NCBI RefSeq assembly: GCF_013155395.1
Contig: NZ_JABJWC010000001.1
Location: 1-64,000, forward strand
Length of the DNA: 64,000 nucleotides
Reading direction: 5' to 3'
Source of the DNA: Komagataeibacter melomenusus
Lineage (GTDB): Bacteria; Pseudomonadota; Alphaproteobacteria; Acetobacterales; Acetobacteraceae
Position 1 is the first letter of the stretch, and each line of letters begins with the position of its first letter. The notes under the pieces were generated by a model that made no database searches, had not been told where the DNA came from, and saw nothing but the letters and a program-made list of their open reading frames with translations. The translations under genes were made by a program, and so were the position numbers. Shown piece by piece: positions 9,665 through 18,997 of the stretch.

Positions 9665-10027
9665 ATGCCCCGCATCCGTCACACCACGCTGGCCTGTAGC
9701 CCCGGCTGCACGGTGGAAGCCACGCTCGAACTGTTTGGGGGCAAGTGGAAGGCGCTGATCCTGTATCATCTGTTCGAGGACGGGGTGCTGCGGTTTGGCG
9801 AACTGCGCCGCCGCCTGCCCAACGTCACGCAGCGGATGCTGACCAACCAGTTGCGCGAACTCGAGGCCGACGGGCTGGTATCACGCACCGTCTTCCCCGA
9901 GGTGCCGCCGCATGTAGAATACGCCCTGACCGATCTGGGCAAGACCCTGAAGCCGGTCATTCAGGCACTCAAGACGTGGGGCGACCGGCATGCCCATTCT
10001 GTCCAGCGGAACAAAGCTGCTGATTGA
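9665..10027 (+). CDS. HxlR-family transcriptional regulator
   Basis: A 120-residue winged-helix protein. It starts MPRIRHTTLACSPGCTVEA and contains LELFGGKWKALILYHLFEDG and RFGELRRRLPNVTQRMLTNQ, the HxlR core. Cys10 and Cys14 in the N-terminal arm could serve as redox or electrophile sensors, as in related regulators; this is inference. I chose the ATG at 9665 because longer starts would lie in the IS. The neighbouring mdaB quinone reductase remnant downstream is a typical target for this family, but it is now broken. Confidence 0.85.
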   Translation: MPRIRHTTLACSPGCTVEATLELFGGKWKALILYHLFEDGVLRFGELRRRLPNVTQRMLTNQLRELEADGLVSRTVFPEVPPHVEYALTDLGKTLKPVIQALKTWGDRHAHSVQRNKAAD

Positions 10028-10227
10028 GATTGACCGCGAATGTTTGCACAAACCAAAGAGGCAGTGGCTTTAACTTTCCTCGCAATCGAATAATCCATAT
10101 TGGCAACAACGAGAACGGGAGCCTGCATCTTCTCCGGATGGGCGCTAAAAACGGTTTCCCCGCTGCTGCCCGTAACGGACACCGATTTAGCCAGCACGAC
10201 ACCCGCAATCTCTCCTGAAGTGGCATG

Positions 10228-10513
10228 GGCTGCGCTATTCAGGCCGAAATCGAGAATATCCTGTGGGCCGATCTGGTCATCTCTCAGATGCCGGGCTGGT
10301 GGATGGGTGCGCCGTGGACACGCCTTTGTCGATCCGGCCCGGTTCTTTGAAGGGAAGGGGACTGATGCGACCTATTTTCCCTTCCACAAGGCCAGCCAGT
10401 TTCCGGGCATGGCGCCGCGTGCAACGTATCTTGCGCCAAACGTTATGAAGGAACCGGTCGTTGGGTGGACCGTCGCGCGCTACCGTGCCCATCTTGCAGG
10501 AATTCTTGGCTTT
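10228..10513 (+). pseudogene. Remnant of mdaB-like NAD(P)H:quinone oxidoreductase
   Basis: Two pieces of an MdaB flavodoxin-fold reductase remain. The first (10228-10315) reads AEIENILWADLVISQMPGWW and ends at GAPWT. The second, in a different frame (from about 10322), reads ARFFEGKGTDATYFPFHKAS and ends in [12 protein letters not shown], the MdaB C terminus. The central 60-70 residues and most of the N terminus are missing. The rest of the 10028-10592 gap shows no supported gene. Confidence 0.65.
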
Positions 10514-10592
10514 GTCCTGCCAGGGGCCGCGCTCAATCATGGCACGGATCACAGAGTTTTTTTTCCGGGTAACAGGGAACCGAGAGAATAGC

Positions 10593-11936
10593 ATGAAGAC
10601 ATGGATACGTTGGAGCAGTGCCGGAGTGATCGGACTGGCAGTGCTCGGTGCCGCGACATGGGAACTCATCCTGCGTCCGGAAACTGCATCCCTTCCCGTA
10701 GCCGCAGGAACAGGCCCGCACCCTGATCTGCCGCAGCCCGACCATACCCTGTTTCCGACCGTCAATGTCGCGACGCCCATGGGCTGGGCAGAGGGGCAGA
10801 CGCCCGCACCCGCTCAGGGGCTGGCGGTTACGCCCTATGCGAAGGGACTCGACCATCCCCGATGGCTTTATCGGTTGCCCAATGGCGATATTCTGGTAGC
10901 CGAGAGCAACTCGCCCAAAACGGATGTCCAGACACTTAAAAACCGCATCGCGGGGTTCGTGATGGGTAAGGTGGGCGCGGGAGCGGCCAGCCCGAACCGG
11001 ATCATCCTGCTGCGCGACACCAGGGGCGATGGGGCAGCGGATACCCGCACGGTGTTTCTTGACCATCTCTATTCGCCCTTCGGCATGGCGCTGGTGGGCA
11101 ATGACCTGTATGTCGCCAACGCCAATGCCATTCTCCGCTTTCCCTATCATGACGGTGACACGCGGATTGATGCGCCGGGCACCAAGGTTGTGGATCTGCC
11201 AGCGGGCTACAACCATCACTGGACCAAAAACCTGCTCGCCAGCCCGGATGGGCGTTTCCTGTATGTAACCGTCGGGTCCAACAGCAATGTAGCCGATAAC
11301 GGGATGGAAGCCGAAGAGGGACGGGCGCGGATCGACCGGCTCGACCTGGGCACGGGAAAGCTGACGCCCTATGCGACGGGGCTGCGTAATCCGAACGGCC
11401 TGGCCTTTGAGCCGGAAAGTGGTGCCCTGTGGGTGGCGGTCAACGAGCGTGACGAAATCGGTAGCGACCTCGTCCCCGACTACATCACATCGGTCAAGGA
11501 AGGCGCATTCTATGGCTGGCCTTACAGCTATTACGGCCAGCATGTTGATACACGGGTCTCGCCGCAGCGACCCGACCTCGTTGCACAGGCAATCGCGCCG
11601 GATTACGCGCTCGGCCCGCATACGGCCTCCCTCGGCATGATCTTCTCCCGCGATGCCACCCGGCTTCCGGATGCCTGGCGCCACGGGATGTTCGTGGCAC
11701 AGCATGGATCGTGGAACCGCCGCCCCAAAAGCGGCTACAAGGTCATCTATGTGCCATTCGCCGATGGGAAGCCCGCCGGGCCGCCGGTTGATGCACTTAC
11801 AGGCTTTCTGACGGCCGACGAAGCGCACGTGCATGGTCGGCCCGTGGGCCTTGCGATTGATAATGCGGGCGCATTGCTGGTCGCCGACGATGTGGGCGGC
11901 GTCGTATGGCGTGTTTCCCGTAATGCCGCCGAATGA
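10593..11936 (+). CDS. Membrane-anchored PQQ-type sugar dehydrogenase, L-sorbosone dehydrogenase family
   Basis: A 447-residue protein with one N-terminal membrane segment (about residues 7-25) and a beta-propeller domain of the glucose/sorbosone dehydrogenase family. Visible family features are [50 protein letters not shown] and [20 protein letters not shown]. Relatives oxidise sugars or aldehydes such as L-sorbosone in the periplasm with PQQ and feed electrons to ubiquinone, a hallmark of acetic acid bacteria. The substrate here is not proven. The start at 10593 is preferred because the signal anchor follows it directly; upstream codons lie in the mdaB remnant. Confidence 0.85.
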   Translation: MKTWIRWSSAGVIGLAVLGAATWELILRPETASLPVAAGTGPHPDLPQPDHTLFPTVNVATPMGWAEGQTPAPAQGLAVTPYAKGLDHPRWLYRLPNGDILVAESNSPKTDVQTLKNRIAGFVMGKVGAGAASPNRIILLRDTRGDGAADTRTVFLDHLYSPFGMALVGNDLYVANANAILRFPYHDGDTRIDAPGTKVVDLPAGYNHHWTKNLLASPDGRFLYVTVGSNSNVADNGMEAEEGRARIDRLDLGTGKLTPYATGLRNPNGLAFEPESGALWVAVNERDEIGSDLVPDYITSVKEGAFYGWPYSYYGQHVDTRVSPQRPDLVAQAIAPDYALGPHTASLGMIFSRDATRLPDAWRHGMFVAQHGSWNRRPKSGYKVIYVPFADGKPAGPPVDALTGFLTADEAHVHGRPVGLAIDNAGALLVADDVGGVVWRVSRNAAE

Positions 11937-11997
11937 ATGGGGTGCAGACCGGCCGCACCCGGCTTATTTCTTTTGGGTCCGTTGAGGGATGACATAT

Positions 11998-12035
11998 GCC
12001 GCGCTCCTGACGGACTGATGCCATCAGGAGAGCGG
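11998..12035. terminator. Hairpin between convergent genes
   Basis: GCGCTCCTGA pairs with TCAGGAGAGCGG across an 11-13 base loop between the 3' ends of the sorbosone dehydrogenase and UPF0303 genes. It is a plausible shared terminator, although it has no long T run. Confidence 0.35.
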
Positions 12036-12091
12036 TTAACTGAAAAAGTGGAACCGGCATCATGGATGCCCGTCATTGGCGTGATCAGGAC

Positions 12092-12595
12092 TCAGGTCGT
12101 GACTGCCTGGAGGGCATATTTCTTTGCGTCCAGCCCGAGAGCCGTGCAGATCGCCGTGACAACCAGCATATGGTCCTCACGCTGATCCAGCCCCGAGACG
12201 GTCACGGCGCCAACCACGCCGGTTTTGTCCAGCACGATCGGGAAGGCGCCGCCATAGGGGGCGTAATCCCGGAGTGATAAACCATAGCGTTCCTCCAGCG
12301 TCACGCCCTTTGCTTTCAGTTCAAGCCCGATGGCGTAACTGCTTCGCCGATAGTGATCAACCATGTTGCATTTGCGCCGGATCCAGTCGGTATTATCCGG
12401 CGTCGATCCGGGCAGGGCGGCAAAGAACAGGGGGCGGTTGAAGGTCCGGACATCTATGGCGATCGGGGCCCGGTTCGCCTGTCCCCATTCCCGCAGGAAC
12501 TGGCCCAGTTGCCATGCATCGGCCTCATCAAATGTCGCAAAGGCGAGTTCACGCTCCTGCTGCGCGATCATGCGCAGGTCATCTGCTATGGCCAT
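12092..12595 (-). CDS. UPF0303 / GlcG-HbpS-like heme-binding-fold protein
   Basis: A 167-residue cytosolic protein of the UPF0303 family (HbpS/GlcG fold). It starts MAIADDLRMIAQQERELAF, and the family-typical FRRKCNMVDHY-like part reads WIRRKCNMVDHYRRSSY, followed by LRDYAPYGGAFPIVLDKTGV. The ATG at 12595 overlaps the stop of the upstream oxidoreductase gene (GCATGGCCATAG), which indicates translational coupling and settles the start. The catalytic role is unknown; some relatives bind or degrade heme. Confidence 0.85.
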   Translation of the reverse strand: MAIADDLRMIAQQERELAFATFDEADAWQLGQFLREWGQANRAPIAIDVRTFNRPLFFAALPGSTPDNTDWIRRKCNMVDHYRRSSYAIGLELKAKGVTLEERYGLSLRDYAPYGGAFPIVLDKTGVVGAVTVSGLDQREDHMLVVTAICTALGLDAKKYALQAVTT

Positions 12596-13656
12596 GCGGC
12601 GATTTCCCCATTGGTAAGATCCAGCCCTACGGATGCTTTCTCGCGGGCAGATCGGTTTGCGGCTTCGATAACGGCCATCACGGCCAGGGCCTGGATCGGC
12701 GGCACAGGGTTCGGGCCACTCCCTGTCAATGCATCCGCGATGCCGGCGTAATAGCATCGCTGATCGCCCATGAGTGCCGGAATCTCCTGTTCCGATCCAT
12801 TTCCACCATAGGCAAGAAGCGGGTCGGGATCATGCCCCCAGCCAGCATCGCCGGGTAGCATGCCCGCAAGAAGCTGGGCTTCCTGCCTGTCCGGCCTGCG
12901 TTTGAGGATGCTGCCTTTCTCGCCGTGTACGACGAAACGCGGCACCCCGCCTGCAACCAGCATGCTGCCGTGCAAAATCACGCGATGCCGGTCATATTCC
13001 AGCACGACATGCGCCCAGTCATCCGACAGGGCACCTTCGCGTTGCATCATCAGGTCGCCATGCACGGCGCCGGGCAGGCCAAACAGGCACAGCGCCTGAT
13101 CGACCAGATGCGGGCCAAGATCAAACCACAGGCCGGCCCCAGGCGCGCGGCCTTCGCGCCAGCGTTGGCGGATGACGGGCCGGAAGCGGTCGAAATGGGA
13201 TTCAAAATGCGTCACCCGGCCGATCAGTCCGCCTGCGATCGCATTCTTCACGCTCAGGAAATCACTATCCCAGCGCCGGTTATGGAACACGGACAGCAAC
13301 CTGTCCTGCCAGGCCGCCAGCGCCACCAGTTCGCGCGCCTGCGCCAGGGTTAGCGTGAAGGGCTTGTCCACGACGACGTGCCTGCCAGCAAGCAGCGCCT
13401 GTCGTGCCAGCGGGGCATGGTATTCGTTCGGCGTTGCGATGACGACAAGATCGACATCCTCACTTGCAATGAGGGTTGCAGGATCAGCGTCCACCGCCAC
13501 GTCTGGCAGGTCGGCATGCACCTTCCCGCTGTTGCTGGATGCGACACGAGTGATCCGCATGCGCGGCTCCGCCATCAGCAGGGGCTTGTGGAATGTCTTG
13601 CCCGCAAATCCGTAGCCAATCAGGCCGACACGGATGACGGGAGGAAACTGGCTCAT
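12586..13656 (-). CDS. Gfo/Idh/MocA-family NAD(P)-dependent oxidoreductase
   Basis: A 356-residue enzyme. The Rossmann fold opens with VGLIGYGFAGKTFHKPLL, VVIATPNEYHAPLARQALLA follows, and the family EKP motif reads DKP (VVVDKPFTLT). The C-terminal alpha/beta domain contains WFDLGPHLVDQALCLFGLPG, as in YdgJ-type sugar or inositol dehydrogenases. It lies 15 bp after a DeoR regulator and overlaps the UPF0303 gene, so the three form one operon. The substrate is unknown; a sugar or polyol is likely from the regulator type. Confidence 0.88.
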   Translation of the reverse strand: MSQFPPVIRVGLIGYGFAGKTFHKPLLMAEPRMRITRVASSNSGKVHADLPDVAVDADPATLIASEDVDLVVIATPNEYHAPLARQALLAGRHVVVDKPFTLTLAQARELVALAAWQDRLLSVFHNRRWDSDFLSVKNAIAGGLIGRVTHFESHFDRFRPVIRQRWREGRAPGAGLWFDLGPHLVDQALCLFGLPGAVHGDLMMQREGALSDDWAHVVLEYDRHRVILHGSMLVAGGVPRFVVHGEKGSILKRRPDRQEAQLLAGMLPGDAGWGHDPDPLLAYGGNGSEQEIPALMGDQRCYYAGIADALTGSGPNPVPPIQALAVMAVIEAANRSAREKASVGLDLTNGEIAAWP

Positions 13657-13671
13657 GATCCGATGCCCCCT

Positions 13672-14415
13672 TCAGGATGTCACGATGAATTCCGGCCGCG
13701 CCTGCTCCATGGCGGGGCCAGGCCGGGAGCGGTCCGAATAGACACGGCAGAATTGCGCGAGGTCTGCGACGTGGTGCGGTTCGACATGGCCAAATTTGAG
13801 ATGATCGGTGAGCAGCCAGGCTTCACTGGCAGCATTGATCATGCTCCGCTTCATGTCGGCATCACGTTCTTCGCCTGCTGTCACCGCTCCGTGGGTGCTG
13901 ACCGCGCAGGCTCCAAGGATGGCAATATCGGCGCGATACTGGCCCAGTACGGACCGGGCCGCTGCACCGGAGAACAGCCGTTGCCGGGAATCCCATTCCC
14001 CACCCGCCAGGATCAACCGGAGTGCTGGCCGTCCCTCTATCCGGCTGGCAATGTCGAGCGAATTGGTGATGACCGTTGCCGGTACTGCCAGTGCTTCGGC
14101 CATTGCAAGGGTTGTGCTGCCCGCATCAAGGAACAGCGTGGCCCCGGCCGGAACGGCTGCGGCCGCCGCTTCACCAATCCGTTTTTTCTGCACGGGCAGC
14201 AGGCTGGAGCGTGTCGTACGCGGCATGCCGCCAAGATCAATCGACACGGCACCACCATGTGTCTTGCGAAGGCAGCCCTGCTTTTGCAACGCGCACAGGT
14301 CGCGCCGGATGGTGTCATCCGACACGCCCAGAACGGCGGCCGCTTCTGACACGAGCAGTTCGCCCGTATCGGTCAGCATGGCCAGCAGGCGCTGTTGCCG
14401 TGAAAGTCTGCTCAT
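13672..14415 (-). CDS. DeoR/GlpR-family transcriptional repressor
   Basis: A 247-residue regulator. The N-terminal HTH reads SEAAAVLGVSDDTIRRDLCA, followed by LQKQGCLRKTHGGAVSID. The effector domain (about 70-230) has the DeoR sugar-phosphate pocket signatures LFLDAGSTTLAMAEAL and VITNSLDIASRIEG. It leads the operon with the oxidoreductase and UPF0303 genes. Two direct repeats just upstream are its likely operators. Confidence 0.9.
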   Translation of the reverse strand: MSRLSRQQRLLAMLTDTGELLVSEAAAVLGVSDDTIRRDLCALQKQGCLRKTHGGAVSIDLGGMPRTTRSSLLPVQKKRIGEAAAAAVPAGATLFLDAGSTTLAMAEALAVPATVITNSLDIASRIEGRPALRLILAGGEWDSRQRLFSGAAARSVLGQYRADIAILGACAVSTHGAVTAGEERDADMKRSMINAASEAWLLTDHLKFGHVEPHHVADLAQFCRVYSDRSRPGPAMEQARPEFIVTS

Positions 14416-14436
14416 GTGCGGTCTCTAATCAATACC

Positions 14437-14469
14437 GCATAAAAACGCAATATAATGCATAAAACCGCA
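14437..14469 (-). promoter_or_regulatory. Paired direct repeats, likely DeoR operator
   Basis: GCATAAAAACGCA (14437-14449) and GCATAAAACCGCA (14457-14469) are repeated with starts 20 bp apart, two helical turns. They lie 22-54 bp upstream of the deoR-type start codon. Direct repeats of this form are usual for DeoR-family operators, which suggests autoregulation. Confidence 0.6.
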
Positions 14470-14527
14470 AATTTTGGTTAGGGGTGCATGGCTGCCTGCC
14501 CCGGACAATCGCGAATTTCCGGTATGT

Positions 14528-14690
14528 TCAGGGAAGCAGCAGGAGTTTGCCGATCGTCTTGCGGCTTTTTTATGCTGGCATGGGCGCAGGCGGTATTGGC
14601 TAGCGGATAGGTGCCGCCGATGTGGACCGCCAGCCTGCCTTCGATGATCCAGCCGAAAAGCCGCGCCGAATGGGCATGCAGATCACATTG
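14528..14690 (-). pseudogene. 3' remnant of a quinone oxidoreductase (zinc-type alcohol dehydrogenase superfamily)
   Basis: The minus strand encodes HSARLFGWIIEGRLAVHIGG followed by TYPLANTACAHASIK. After a frameshift the next frame gives SRKTIGKLLLLP and a stop at 14528-14530. This is the standard C terminus of NADPH:quinone oxidoreductases. Nothing of the Rossmann domain remains upstream. The rest of 14470-14946 shows no supported gene. Confidence 0.6.
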
Positions 14691-14946
14691 TTCAACAAAA
14701 TTATCGATAACTGTCGCAAGACCTGGCTTATGGGATAATATTGGCATGGGTTGCGCTCATGGCGTGTCGGCAGGGCGTCGCGTTCCGCTGGGCCATTTTC
14801 GGCATGACTGCCTGTGATCCGCAAAACGGTCCGGATTGACCTGATCCAGCACGGGCACGGCAGCCGACCGGCCGTGGTATGTGGCCTGATGGTTTACGTA
14901 GATGTCTCCACGTGAAAGATGCAATCCTGACCAATGGAGTGCCGTG

Positions 14947-15165
14947 ATGCCCTATTCATCAATCGAGGATCTGCCGGACCGGGTCCGTCTGCACCTGCCC
15001 ACCCATGCCCAGGAAATTTTCCGGGCCGCATTCAACAATGCCTGGACCGAATATGGTGCAAAAGGCGAAGACCCCGAGGAAGCGGCCAATCGCGTCGCGT
15101 GGGCAGCGGTAAAGCGTAAATACGTCAAGGATGGTAACGTCTGGGTCGCACGCAATGATGCCTGA
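14947..15165 (+). CDS. chaB: ChaB family protein
   Basis: A 72-residue protein with the ChaB pattern: MPYSSIEDLPDRVRLHLPTH, then AQEIFRAAFNNAWTEY and AANRVAWAAVKRKYVK. ChaB was described as a regulator of the ChaA cation antiporter in E. coli, but no chaA lies nearby, so the role is open. The start at 14947 follows a GGAG-like site in a tight context and matches the family's N terminus. Confidence 0.85.
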   Translation: MPYSSIEDLPDRVRLHLPTHAQEIFRAAFNNAWTEYGAKGEDPEEAANRVAWAAVKRKYVKDGNVWVARNDA

Positions 15166-15322
15166 CGGGTGTCACCTGTGGTGTCTTCGGAAGTATTGGA
15201 TGAACGTATTCCTCGCGTGAACTGGTTAAACAGCGCGGACAGCCGCGTTTTTCGCGGGGCCTGACCGTTACGGCAGACGGACGCTTCCAGCAAGGAATGG
15301 CGGCCAGAACGCGCCCGTCCAG

Positions 15323-15904
15323 TTACGATGCCGATACCCGCGATCCGGCGATGAGAATATCGACAAGGCGCTTCGCACTGGTCTCCCAGCCGGGACCCGC
15401 GGCGTAGTTCGAGACCCCCGCCAGGGCACGCAGCAGGTCAACCGGCTCGATATCCGCGTTGATCTCGCCACTGGCAACGGCGGCCGCTACAAGCCCCTCG
15501 ATCGCACCCTGCAAAACCGTGCCGGACTGGGCGTAGAGCGTGCCCGTGCCGCCTGCCAGCCCGTTGAGGGCAGGGGCGATCACCAGCTTGGCGGCGATAT
15601 AGTCAACAAACAGCCGCATCCACGCCCGCAGCGCCTCCACTGGCGGATGCTGCGCGGCAAGAACTGGTGCGGCATCGGCAAGGCGGTCGAGTTCAGCGCG
15701 ATAGACCGCCTCGATCAGCGCGTCGCGATTGGGAAAGTGGCGGTATAGCGTGCCGATCCCTACACCTGCACGCCGGGCGACCTCATCCAGCGGGATATCG
15801 ACTTCCCCTGCCGTAAACGCGGCCTTGGCCACGGTCAGCAGGTTTGTCCTGTTGCGCTGTCCATCGCTGCGCGGTCGGCGGCGCGGCTTTTTTTCGTCGG
15901 TCAC
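15323..15904 (-). CDS. TetR-family transcriptional regulator
   Basis: A 193-residue regulator with the TetR HTH: DIPLDEVARRAGVGIGTLYR, then HFPNRDALIEAVYRAELDRL. The GTG at 15904 is chosen because AGAGGGAAA lies just upstream; a longer TTG start at 15931 would overlap the operator. It is divergent from the short-chain dehydrogenase gene at 16026, the likely target. The C-terminal domain resembles the type that senses small organic molecules; the ligand is unknown. Confidence 0.9.
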   Translation of the reverse strand: MTDEKKPRRRPRSDGQRNRTNLLTVAKAAFTAGEVDIPLDEVARRAGVGIGTLYRHFPNRDALIEAVYRAELDRLADAAPVLAAQHPPVEALRAWMRLFVDYIAAKLVIAPALNGLAGGTGTLYAQSGTVLQGAIEGLVAAAVASGEINADIEPVDLLRALAGVSNYAAGPGWETSAKRLVDILIAGSRVSAS

Positions 15905-15924
15905 CGGTTTCCCTCTTGTTAAAC

Positions 15925-15963
15925 GGAGCAATCCTCCGCATATATCAAACGGAGCTACACTCC
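15925..15963. promoter_or_regulatory. Double GGAG-N5-CTCC palindrome, likely TetR operator
   Basis: GGAGCAATCCTCC (15925-15937) and GGAGCTACACTCC (15951-15963) share GGAG-N5-CTCC and start 26 bp apart. They lie in the divergent promoter region between the tetR-type gene and the SDR gene, which is the expected place for a TetR dimer pair to control both. Confidence 0.65.
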
Positions 15964-16025
15964 ATATAACATCCTGCAGGCCATTTCGGCAAAAAACGGA
16001 TGCATCCTTTCAGGGAGTTTCCCCC

Positions 16026-17006
16026 ATGACACAGACTTTTGGCGCAAGCTCGACAACGGACGATGTCCTCTCCGGCGTATCGCTGAAGGGCAAACGCGTG
16101 CTTGTAACCGGCGTTTCTGCCGGTCTGGGCGTTGAAACCGCGCGCGCCCTTGCCGCCCATGGTGCCCATGTGGTGGGTGCCGCGCGCAATCTGGAAAAAG
16201 CCGAGCATGCCACCGCGCAGGTGCGTGCGGATGCGGAGCAGGGGGGCGGGCGCTTTGAACTGGTCGCCCTGGACCTGGCGGACCTGGGCAGCGTGCGCGC
16301 CTGCGCCGATAAACTGAACGCAACCGGTCTGCCCTTCGATCTGGTCATCGCCAATGCGGGCGTGATGGCAACGCCATTTGGCCATACCAAGGACGGGTTC
16401 GAGACGCAGTTCGGCACCAATCATCTGGGGCACTTCGTCCTTGTCAACCGGATTGCGGGGCTGATGCGCGCCGGTGCGCGGCTGGTCAATGTCTCCTCGG
16501 CCGGACATCGCTTTGCGGATGTTGACCTGAACGATCCGAATTTCGAGCATACGCCGTACGATCCGTTCATCGCCTACGGCCGCTCCAAGACAGCCAACAT
16601 CCTGTTTGCCATAGCCTTTGACGCGCGGCACCGTGCACGCGGCGTGCGTGCTGCGGCAGTGCATCCGGGTGGAATCCTGACCGAACTGACACGTTACATG
16701 CCGGCAGGCGGCATCGAGGCAATGGTGGCGCGGATCAATGAACAGGCTGCGGCGGAAGGCAAACCGCCATTCCGGTTCAAGACCATTCCCCAGGGCGCGG
16801 CCACATCCGTCTGGGCAGGCGCGGAGGCGGAAGCTGATGCGATCGGCGGCCATTACTGCGAAGACTGCCACGTAAGCCCGGTCGTGCCCGATGACCAGCC
16901 GATCAGTCTGGTCAGTGCAGGCGTGCGGGCCTACGCGGTCGATCCCGCACATGCCGAGGCCCTATGGGCCAAAAGCGAGGCAATGGTCGGGGAAAAATTC
17001 TCCTGA
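16026..17006 (+). CDS. Short-chain dehydrogenase/reductase
   Basis: A 326-residue SDR of the retinol-dehydrogenase/WW-oxidoreductase-like type. The cofactor motif is TGVSAGLG (TGxxxGxG), the core has NAGVMATPFG, the catalytic Ser lies in VNVSSAGHRF and the YxxxK pair in YGRSKTAN. A C-terminal extension contains HYCEDCHVSPV. The start at 16026 follows AGGGAG. Its divergent TetR neighbour and shared operator suggest induction by its substrate, which I cannot name. Confidence 0.88.
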   Translation: MTQTFGASSTTDDVLSGVSLKGKRVLVTGVSAGLGVETARALAAHGAHVVGAARNLEKAEHATAQVRADAEQGGGRFELVALDLADLGSVRACADKLNATGLPFDLVIANAGVMATPFGHTKDGFETQFGTNHLGHFVLVNRIAGLMRAGARLVNVSSAGHRFADVDLNDPNFEHTPYDPFIAYGRSKTANILFAIAFDARHRARGVRAAAVHPGGILTELTRYMPAGGIEAMVARINEQAAAEGKPPFRFKTIPQGAATSVWAGAEAEADAIGGHYCEDCHVSPVVPDDQPISLVSAGVRAYAVDPAHAEALWAKSEAMVGEKFS

Positions 17007-17136
17007 GTCACCCGTAGCCCTGCTTGTGGCATAACGGGCCGAACTGACACCCCGACAGACATTTTACCGATATGGATGGCGCGGACACGCAGGGGGATGG
17101 AAAATGTCTCCCTGCGCTTTCGTGCGAGGATATTGA

Positions 17137-18252
17137 ATGCGCCTTGTTGTTTTTGGCCTGCCCCTTCTTGTCGTGATCCTGAACTGGCTCTGGCCGTTGC
17201 CGCTTCCGCTGGGGCTGAAGGGGATTGCTGCGGCACTGGTGGTCGTAGCCGCACTGTACCACTACTGGTCCCGGCTGTCCTCGGGTTCGGTCTTTGCGCC
17301 CGAATTTCCCCGGCCTGTCATTATCCTGTTTAACTGGGCGTTCGGGGCAATCGCGTTTCTCATGCTGCTCCAGATCGCGCTTGATCTCGGTGCGCTGCTG
17401 GTTGCGCTGGTAACGTGGCAGCCGGTGCGTATCCCGGTGGCAGCACGGGCGGGCGTGGGTGGTCTTGCCGGGATGCTTTCCGCCATCGGCGTTGCCAATG
17501 CGCTGCGGGTGCCGCCGGTCAGGGATGTGAGCGTCAGCGTTCCCGGCCTGTCGCCAGCGTTTGATGGGTATCGGCTGGTCCAGTTGACCGACATGCATAT
17601 CAGCCGGCTGTTTCCCGCCAGATGGGCAAGGGCGGTTGTCGAGCGCACCAACGCGGCCGGGGCCGACATGATTGTCGTAACGGGCGATTTCATTGACGGC
17701 TCGGTGGCCATGCGCCGTGCCGACGTGGCAGCGCTTGCGGGGCTACATGCGCCGGACGGCGTTCTGGCGATCCCGGGAAACCATGAATATTTCTTCGATT
17801 ATGGCGAGTGGATGCAGCACCTGTCGGAACTGGGCTTCCACATGCTGCTGAACCGCCATGCAGTCATCACAAGGGCAGGGGCCAGACTGGTCATTGCAGG
17901 CGTTACCGACCGGTCGGCGCCCGGACATGGGCAGGCTGGCCCCGATCTGGCTGCGGCCCTTGCAGGCATTCCTGCCGGTGCCCCGGTCGTGCTGCTCGAT
18001 CACCAGCCCGGGGACGCGCGTGAAGCGGCCGCACGCGGTGTTGCCCTGCAACTGTCGGGGCATACACATGGCGGGATGATTGTTGGCCTCGACCGTCTCG
18101 TCGCGCGCGGCAATAACGGGTTTGTTTCCGGGCGCTATGATGTGGGGGGCATGACGCTTTACGTCAGCAATGGCACCGGGCTGTGGCCGGGCTTTGCGCT
18201 CCGGCTGGGCAGGCCATCGGAGATCACCCGTTTCAGCCTGCGTGCGGGATAG
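17137..18252 (+). CDS. Membrane-bound metallophosphoesterase
   Basis: A 371-residue protein with three or four membrane segments in residues 1-120, then a calcineurin-like phosphoesterase domain. All metal ligand motifs are present: TDMH, GDFIDG, GNHEY, LDHQP and SGHTHGG. The layout is that of the YaeI/YkuE-like enzymes that act on lipid-linked phosphates such as UDP-diacylglucosamine, but the substrate here is uncertain. It stands alone between unrelated genes. Confidence 0.88.
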   Translation: MRLVVFGLPLLVVILNWLWPLPLPLGLKGIAAALVVVAALYHYWSRLSSGSVFAPEFPRPVIILFNWAFGAIAFLMLLQIALDLGALLVALVTWQPVRIPVAARAGVGGLAGMLSAIGVANALRVPPVRDVSVSVPGLSPAFDGYRLVQLTDMHISRLFPARWARAVVERTNAAGADMIVVTGDFIDGSVAMRRADVAALAGLHAPDGVLAIPGNHEYFFDYGEWMQHLSELGFHMLLNRHAVITRAGARLVIAGVTDRSAPGHGQAGPDLAAALAGIPAGAPVVLLDHQPGDAREAAARGVALQLSGHTHGGMIVGLDRLVARGNNGFVSGRYDVGGMTLYVSNGTGLWPGFALRLGRPSEITRFSLRAG

Positions 18253-18337
18253 GGGGAATTTTATCCTGATATGAAAAATTCCAATATCCTATGGCTGGTG
18301 TTCCCCGGCCCGGAGCGTTCGATAACTACCCAGAAAA

Positions 18338-18997
18338 TCAACAGTTCTCCCCGGAACCCCGGACCGCCTTTGTCGCCCGACAGGGCGCAAGCCGCGATGA
18401 CAGATAGAGCCGGTTCATCCGCCGCAATTCGTCAGGCGCACCGGGCGTGGTGGGGGCATCCTTCAGGGTCATGCCCAGCATGACCTTCATGTTGTTCAGA
18501 ACAACCGCCGCGATATCCCCGGCCACCTGTTCTTCCAGCCCGGGCGCGCAGATGCGCAGGGCCGCCGCAATCCCCGCCAGGGCCTGCCCGCGTGACCGGT
18601 CACGGATTGCCGTCCTGTCGGTGCGGGCCTCCATTAGCGCGGGGAGTGATTTCATGCACGGGTAAAGGGTCGCCATCAGGTCAATCAGGACATCGGCCAG
18701 CTCTTCCGGCGAAAGATCCGCCGCGCGCTGCGCCAGCATTTCATATTCATCATGCAGGGCCATGATGTGCTGCTGTAGCAGCGTCTCCGCAATGGCCTCC
18801 TTGTTGGGAAAGAACCGGTAAAGCGAGCCGATCTTTGCTCCCGCCCGCGCGGCGATCTCGGCCATGGTGGTGGCCTCATAACCGCGCTCCGCCATGAGAT
18901 CGGAGGCAGCGGCCAGCAGTTCCGCCACCCGCTGCCGCCCGGACGCGCGACGCGGCTGGAGTGTGCCCCGTTTCTCACTTGACGTATTTGAGTTCAT
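18338..18997 (-). CDS. TetR-family transcriptional regulator
   Basis: A 219-residue TetR regulator starting MNSNTSSEKRGTLQPRRASG. The HTH is ATTMAEIAARAGAKIGSLYR, then FFPNKEAIAETLL. I use the ATG at 18997, which lies inside a TTGAG-N6-CTCAA palindrome, so the protein should repress itself. It is divergent from the isochorismatase-fold hydrolase gene. Confidence 0.88.
   Translation of the reverse strand: MNSNTSSEKRGTLQPRRASGRQRVAELLAAASDLMAERGYEATTMAEIAARAGAKIGSLYRFFPNKEAIAETLLQQHIMALHDEYEMLAQRAADLSPEELADVLIDLMATLYPCMKSLPALMEARTDRTAIRDRSRGQALAGIAAALRICAPGLEEQVAGDIAAVVLNNMKVMLGMTLKDAPTTPGAPDELRRMNRLYLSSRLAPCRATKAVRGSGENC

Noticed and set aside
10533-11834. A 433-codon minus-strand frame across the sorbosone dehydrogenase gene
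   Set aside because: It mirrors the plus-strand gene, which has clear family motifs; such long antisense frames are expected in GC-rich DNA.
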